Assembly: GCA_033557675.1 (NCBI GenBank)
Contig: JAWQRM010000064.1
Coordinates: 1-33,054, forward strand
Origin: Coptodactyla brooksi
Lineage: Eukaryota > Arthropoda > Insecta > Coleoptera > Scarabaeidae
Length of the DNA: 33,054 bases
Reading direction: 5' to 3'
The first letter of the stretch is position 1; every line of letters begins with the position of its first letter. Of the stretch, positions 28,901-33,054 are shown piece after piece. The notes below the pieces were generated by a model, which was not told where the DNA came from, did no database searches, and saw only the letters and a list, made by a program, of their open reading frames with translations. The translations under genes and the position numbers were made by a program.

Positions 28901-29785
28901 TTAATGAAAACAAAAGAAATACTGCTCGTATTTTTATTCTAATTTCTAAGCCTTCTCACAGTCCCTTTCAGAAATCATATGAATTCGTTGCTTTTCGGTA
29001 GACATTTTGCCCAAAATGAATTGACCCTGGAACAGGATTCATACTTGTGACCTTCTGCTTTCATGATAACTGCTCATGGGAGTCTCTCCTAACTCTTCAG
29101 AAAATCATCTTTTTCTATTTTCCATTTAAGCAACCCTAATACGTTATATATACGACTTCATACGTTAGAAACAGGTATTACCTAATAACTGCTATAACAA
29201 ACCCAGTAGTAGGGTGCAGTTGTTCAGATTTTTCGAAAGGCAGAAACAAGACAATTATCCAAAGAGTTACAAGAGATCCTCTCTATCTCAGCTGTCATGC
29301 ACCCATCATGAAAGCAGAAGGTTGCAGTTTTGAATCCTGCTCAGACGTCAATTTATTTTCTTGTTTCAATAAAAAGTAATAAATTACTTAATGAATACAA
29401 TTCAAAATTAAACAATTTCTTAAATATAATAAAATACGCTTAGACAATAAAGGCAGATAAGAAAAACGAATTATAGATAATGCATACAAGCACAATAAAA
29501 AAAAACAAAACAAGTTCACTTACTGGAATTTATGTAGGACAATTGTTCCTCTGTGTCTACAACCCCAAAATTGTTATTTTCTTCAGATGAAAAATATTCC
29601 ATTTCGTTAACATACCCATCCTGCATGTTATCTACCATTTGCAAATCACACGGCTCGTCGATTACTTCGATTTTCATCGTGGTTATTTCTTCGTTAAAAT
29701 GTGGTGTATCCAAATTTTCTTTTCCAGATTTCTCACTAGTGCTGCACTCTGGAACCTTAACTTGTATCGTAAAATCGTCGGCCAT
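25299..29785 (-). CDS. PRDM9: PRDM9-like PR/SET zinc-finger protein (six exons, apparently complete)
   Basis: Exons on the - strand: 29785-29524, 28846-28643, 27268-27104, 27022-26399, 26338-26248 and 25956-25299. They total 2004 nt (667 aa), and all junction phases fit. Residues about 254-358 form the PR/SET domain: GYGVFAMKTI, GVKFGPYVG, NWMRYVNCAKSLDEQNLIAF, GEELLVYYG. A C2HC finger (CIPCCFGFSEEKFLIHHNRV, then C) follows, as in vertebrate PRDM7/9; then another C2HC finger and seven C2H2 fingers. Vertebrate PRDM9 methylates histone H3 K4/K36 and positions meiotic crossovers; whether this protein does either is unknown. By alignment from memory, tyrosines equal to human Y276 and Y357 are kept (FGPY, VYYG) while Y341 is Phe (IYFR for IFYR). 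There is no KRAB domain; the N-terminus is acidic. Confidence 0.9.
26000..26165. repeat. Inverted pair of Penelope-type end repeats in the last intron
   Basis: The arms 26044-26084 and 26103-26143 are 41 bases each with about nine mismatches, separated by 18 bases, in the intron between PRDM9-like exons 5 and 6. On the - strand the left arm has CTGATGA, a stem region and GAAACG; on the + strand the right arm has CTGATGA, TGCTAA/TTAGCA and AAAACG. Homology continues outward on both sides (GGTATTT then TTTTGGTG, later TGACAATT). A third copy is at 1930-1990. Confidence 0.75.
26248..26338 (-). CDS. PRDM9: PRDM9-like exon 5: single C2HC finger
   Basis: This 91-nt exon lies between acceptor TTTTGTTCTAG and donor ACG/GTAAAT. 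It encodes IFICKYCKVRILNAKYFEKH then VRRCERKR, a C-x2-C-x12-H-x3-C finger. It enters in phase 1 and leaves in phase 2; without it the PR/SET exon and the finger exon would not be in frame, which strongly supports it. Confidence 0.88.
26399..27022 (-). CDS. PRDM9: PRDM9-like exon 4: PR/SET domain and C2HC finger
   Basis: The acceptor is TTCTTATTACAG and the donor AAAG/GTAATT; 624 nt, phase 1 at both ends. It begins DCNNLKTECQDYYPQSGHLS, the place where vertebrate PRDM9 has a zinc knuckle; here only two cysteines seven positions apart remain, so the knuckle looks altered. The PR/SET core follows, then CIPCCFGFSEEKFLIHHNRV. Reading through the donor gives a stop 14 bases later, which explains an apparently self-contained frame. 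Confidence 0.92.
27104..27268 (-). CDS. PRDM9: PRDM9-like exon 3: linker, SSXRD-like position
   Basis: The acceptor is TTCACTTACAG and the donor ATAG/GTACTT; 165 nt, phase 1 at both ends. It encodes MEIEKCFTTKEKEDGIVKGA then KVYPKANLKKISYEEDEGKL. A basic YP...N...ISY.ED pattern occupies the place where vertebrate PRDM9 has its SSXRD motif; similarity is too weak to name the domain firmly. Confidence 0.82.
27785..27960. repeat. Head-to-head pair of SINE 3' halves
   Basis: The + strand right half (27876-27955) has AGGTTCGATTCCTGCTCGGA, a tRNA-type B box, followed by the tail TCAATAAAAAGTAATAA. The left half (27785-27850) has the same tail and body in reverse orientation. Both lie in an intron of the PRDM9-like gene (between exons 2 and 3). 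Confidence 0.7.
28038..28215 (+). repeat. tRNA-derived SINE copy
   Basis: It starts near AGTGGTATAGTG, an A-box-like string, continues with TTTTCTGAAGAGGAGGAGAA and CATGAAAGCAGAAG, carries the B box GGTTCGATTCC and ends in TTTCAATAAAAGGGAATAA. The same body and tail occur at 29005-29165 (-) and 29210-29395 (+). Confidence 0.72.
28643..28846 (-). CDS. PRDM9: PRDM9-like exon 2: acidic segment, copy of exon 1
   Basis: The acceptor TTTCCTAACAG and consensus donor G/GTAAGT bound 204 nt, phase 1 at both ends. It encodes VKFPKSNTTKKSGNENARNR then YEEITVMKTEIKEESYDSQN. The order VK.P..(S/N)T..KSG.EN, EEIT.MK.E(V/I).(D/E)E..D.Q is shared with exon 1, so one arose from the other. Being symmetric, it could be skipped without losing frame. 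Confidence 0.85.
29005..29165 (-). repeat. tRNA-derived SINE copy, reverse orientation
   Basis: Read on the - strand it has TTTTCTGAAGAGTTAGGAGA, CATGAAAGCAGAAGGTCACA and a degraded B box region ending TGAATCCTGTTC, then GTCAATTCATTTTGG. It lies head-to-head with the copy at 29210, between PRDM9-like exons 1 and 2. Confidence 0.7.
29210..29395 (+). repeat. tRNA-derived SINE copy
   Basis: It has CATGAAAGCAGAAGGTTGCA, a mutated B box region (GTTTTGAATCCTGCTC) and the tail GTTTCAATAAAAAGTAATAA. The 5' part is more diverged than in the 28038 copy. Confidence 0.7.
29524..29785 (-). CDS. PRDM9: PRDM9-like exon 1: start codon and acidic N-terminus
   Basis: The ATG at 29785-29783 opens MADDFTIQVKVPECSTSEKS, and the exon continues EEITTMKIEVIDEPCDLQMV and an acidic run to donor CCA/GTAAGT in phase 1. 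MADD is the natural start; the frame is open further upstream with no better ATG context. Acidic MK.E...EEP segments of this kind are common N-termini in insect zinc-finger proteins. The promoter was not recognised in 29786-29990. Confidence 0.82.
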
Positions 29786-29989
29786 GATTAATATTATGTT
29801 GAACTTAATGCAAATAATTAGTTCAAAGGACACAACTACTATTAAAAATCTCAGTTTATTTCACGTTCTTTTGAACACCATCTACAAACGAACTAAGGTA
29901 AAACTAGAGTTCAGGAACGTACTAATAGACATGCGCCAGGCGGACAGAGAAAATCAATACTCTTATCTTTGTTTACGGTCCAGCTGATC

Positions 29990-32240
29990 CTCTCACAGGA
30001 TTGTCAAACTTGTAAAACTAAACTGATGAAGGTAATTTTCGTTATTACCTTGAAACCATTTGGTTATAGTTACTTAAGTAGTAGAAAGTTTAATGATAGT
30101 AGTTTACAAAATACATTTTGTGTAATAAAAAACATCATACGCCTGCCTCGATTGTTTTTAATGAATTTGGTATTACTATCTTATTCAGCAGTAACGCGGT
30201 CGAATGGATACATTCTCCAGCGATTGTTATTTAAAGTAATTTGGTAGCAGTATTGTTATCTTATTCAGTTGGTGTGCGCCTGGGTTGGTAGCAAGGATCT
30301 AATTTCTATTTATTTCAATAAAACTAGCGTATTTTATTAAGTTCATTACTTAGGAAATATGCAATAATAAAATATTATACAAACCACATTAACTTGACAA
30401 TAAATGCCACATTATACATTATTAAATATAATATACTACTAAAATTTCTCATCGTCACGCAATTAAACGTTCAAATGTGCTATTAGACTGCGTTCTGGTT
30501 CATCCTCCCCACCATTTTATCCTGTCCCCCTAATTGTAAAAAAAGAGTTGTTCAAAAAGGATCAGATCTGTTTCTGTAATAAAGGAGACTGCTGGGTAAA
30601 GAACAGACCTGTTTTCGACGAAAAGAGCGGCTCATCATGGAATACGTAATTCTATTGCCCCCCCCCCCCCCCTCTTGCTAGAGGATGGGCCAAAATCCAT
30701 AATTCTTTACTACTCGTGTGCAGTTCAAAAATGCCAATTTTGTTCAACAAATAATTTGAATAATAATTATAATTAACATAATTTATACACTTACGTATAT
30801 AAATATAAATAACAAAATGGAATACAGCTTAAAAGGTAAAGTTTTTCTTTATCTGGTAACATGAACCACTACAACTCATGAACAGCTCGTTTAAATTATT
30901 TCAGATTATCGAGATATAGTGGGGTCCATCCTCGGTCTGGAATGGGGCGACGTAGAGGACACGAAAAATGCACAAACTAATATGATTTTGCCTTATTTTA
31001 AATGTATATTGTAGCATTTTCGAATTCCGTATTTAAAAATAGTAAAAACGTGATGCACTGTTTATAGGTCTAACATAAACAGTTTCAGAGTTTAAAACTG
31101 AAGTTGAAGAATATTATCTACTCTAATTAACTGTGAAATACTAAATTCAAATGAAGGTGTTTTGCTACGTTCGCAGGTTTTCGGATATGATTTAGTCTCA
31201 ATAATGCAGCGTACTTTATTCCATATTAAGATTTTCCACAAAAATGTGGTTCAAAGAGTACTTGTAAATTTATTGCAAATCGAATACTCTGCATCTTATC
31301 TCAAATGTGAGCACAATTTTTCAAACTTCAACAGTGTGCAGAGTATATTTATTTCCTGTCTTTCTCATATTTAAAGTTCATTGTAACAGTAAACCTAAAC
31401 ACTTTTCTCCAATTTCATAATTACAAACAATACAGACCTTTGGTGGCAATACCAACTTTTATTTATTATTTACAAAGATATGTTAATAAAAAATAATTGG
31501 CCAACTGCTAACACCAAAATGGGCGGGTAGGAGAGGACATTCATAATGGTAGGTTTAGATTGAAATCAATGAAATCAATTGTCAAAATTTATATTTGACT
31601 TTAATTATTTGTCAGTTTTAACTTTTTTAATAACTTTAAACAGATTGAGTACTTTTGTTACGTGCATGGTAGTCTCAAAAATAAATTAATTATTCAAGAA
31701 ATTACCAGATCTGTAAAATACAATTTTAAAATATTAGTGCAAACATTTATTATAGTTTTAGTATTTATCAGATATATATACAAAACTCCATTCGTTTTTT
31801 TTATTGTTTATTAGCACAATGTACACCAGGATGGAACTCATATAACTATAAGTTAATGCTTTTTTATTTAAGTGCAAGGTTGTATATTTTATCAAACATT
31901 TGTAAAATATATAAAAGTATCTATCTATTCGGGTAATTTGGTACTACGAGTATACATGAGAAAGATAGACATAAACAGTTTATATAATAGGCTTAAGGAA
32001 TTTCTATTAAAAACAAATAGTGAGAAAAAAACTTTCAACAACACTATTTATGCCAACTGTACAGGATTTATACAAAGAAAGAAGTTTAAAATAGCGGTAC
32101 CTTAAATAACTTTTGCTTACTTTAAAACAAAATTAAGGATAAATACCCTTTAGATATTAAAATTAGCCTTAAAATTTATCACTAAAACAAAAAATAATAA
32201 AGGTGGCATGGCTAATGTTTCCTCTAGTGTTGGGTCCATC
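29990..32240. other. Intergenic stretch
   Basis: No gene is supported. At 30180-30350 there is a segment with ATCTTATTCAG repeated twice and a tail TTTCAATAAAACTAG that may be a degraded SINE of the family in the PRDM9-like introns. A run of 15 C residues lies at 30658-30672. Open frames at 31162-31374 and 31872-32105 (+) show no motif and probably occur by chance or overlap the 3' untranslated region of the - strand gene. Confidence 0.45.
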
Positions 32241-32385
32241 TTACGATTCCCATCTCTGATGTAGTTCTGGTTTTAAATTAATGATACGAACATGCACTGC
32301 TTGAAACTTCTCGTACTTTGGCGGAATAGGACACAGACGGTATTTCACACTATCCTGTGGTATAGGGACATATTCTCCTTCAATG
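32241..32385 (-). CDS. Last coding exon of an unidentified gene
   Basis: Acceptor TTTTTTAATTATAG precedes an exon that opens with one base completing a codon and then reads IEGEYVPIPQDSVKYRLCPI, PPKYEKFQAVHVRIINLKPE and LHQRWES before a TAA at 32243-32241. Codon use, charge pattern and the PIP/CPIPPKY motif look strongly protein-like, unlike nearby frames. I do not recognise the family. The upstream exons were not found in 32386-33054 and probably lie beyond the window. AATAAA-type signals on the - strand near 31862 could end its 3' untranslated region. Confidence 0.65.
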
Positions 32386-32387
32386 CT

Positions 32388-33054
32388 ATAATTAAAAAAA
32401 ATAGATTACATTCCTTTTGAAAAGATATCCAGATATTTTGCAGGAATTTATGATTCTTATAATACTCTTTTGGTAAGTCTTAACGTATTCTTGTGTATAT
32501 CTAACGTATTCGTACATGGGAAGTTTATGTCTTGTTAAAACAACATCTAAGATGTCACATTTCGTAGAATTTCTATTTCTTAGAAGGTTCAGTGTAATTT
32601 ATATAAAAATATATTTTCGGTTTTTAGAATAACGAACACAGAAGAATATGACAGACCAATGCAAGGTAGCTACAGGATCTGACAAACAAAAATTACTAAC
32701 GTTTTCTTGATTTCTAGAGTACTTTTGAAAAATTAATACTTAAAAAGATCACTAAAATAAAATAAAAAGTAATTTTGATTATTGAAGTGATAATATTAAT
32801 GACGATAATGACACCAATGAATAGTAACTGTGATGATATTGATTCCAAAACATATACCTAACATGTTTACTGAATTGTTTTTAAATTGGGAATGGGTGAC
32901 TTGATAAATTTAAACAATATTTTATGTGGATATTCGTGATGGGTAAGGCTAGCTGTTGGTATATCTGCAACTTTCTCTTGTACGGAATATAAGAGAAGAA
33001 GACCAGTCATGAAGTATATAATGAGCCCGGTTGACAAGCCATAAGAAATATGGC
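32388..33054. other. Probable intron upstream of the unidentified exon
   Basis: No exon with convincing splice sites was seen on either strand. Sequence is AT-rich. Confidence 0.4.

Noticed and set aside
29553..29987. 144-codon + strand frame
   Set aside because: Antisense of PRDM9-like exon 1; the - strand has an ATG, an acidic motif shared with exon 2 and a consensus donor.
30658..30672. Poly-C run as a regulatory element
   Set aside because: A homopolymer of this length needs no function and may vary or reflect sequencing; no nearby gene start supports it.

Overview
The window is nuclear DNA from an animal, most likely an insect (possibly a beetle; the species cannot be fixed from sequence). 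It is AT-rich, its genes are split by GT-AG introns, and it is full of decayed DNA transposons and retroelements of the kinds common in insects. Many of the longer open frames in the noncoding parts are relics of transposases or reverse transcriptases.

Two host genes can be assembled exon by exon. (1) On the + strand, 5583-14826 holds the 3' half of a kazrin (KAZN) orthologue: seven exons with matching splice phases that encode a serine-rich linker, the GSISRVFAR block typical of kazrin and three C-terminal SAM domains; the upstream coiled-coil exons lie outside the window or were not recognised. Its introns hold a pseudogene of an uncharacterised transposon-linked family, Tigger/pogo relics in two orientations, a hAT relic and an RTE-like LINE relic. 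(2) On the - strand, 29785-25299 holds what looks like a complete six-exon PRDM9-like gene. Its exons sum to 2004 nt (667 codons plus stop) with every splice phase compatible. The order is two related acidic N-terminal exons, a linker exon, a PR/SET domain with a trailing C2HC finger, a further C2HC-finger exon and a final exon with seven C2H2 fingers. A third gene is represented only by its last coding exon, 32241-32385 on the - strand, and was not identified.

Layout: 1-5580 transposon remnants (Tc1/mariner-like, Tigger), a 19-bp tandem array and a direct duplication, probably upstream kazrin intron; 5583-14826 kazrin and its element-filled introns; 14827-24300 a transposon graveyard (possible piggyBac tail, a mariner with internal tandem duplication, hAT, piggyBac, a second hAT end, a distinct DDE transposase, a mariner with both TIRs, and a Penelope-like RT fragment); 25299-29785 the PRDM9-like gene, with tRNA-derived SINE-like repeats in its upstream introns and an inverted pair of Penelope-type end repeats in its last intron; 29990-32240 intergenic DNA; 32241-33054 the end of an unidentified gene.

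The most interesting items are the PRDM9-like gene with one of three active-site tyrosines replaced, the duplication of its N-terminal exon, hammerhead-like end repeats present in several copies and in inverted pairs, the in-frame tandem duplication inside a dead mariner, and the perfect 43-bp hairpin inside a LINE relic. All family assignments were made by eye from conserved motifs, without database searches.
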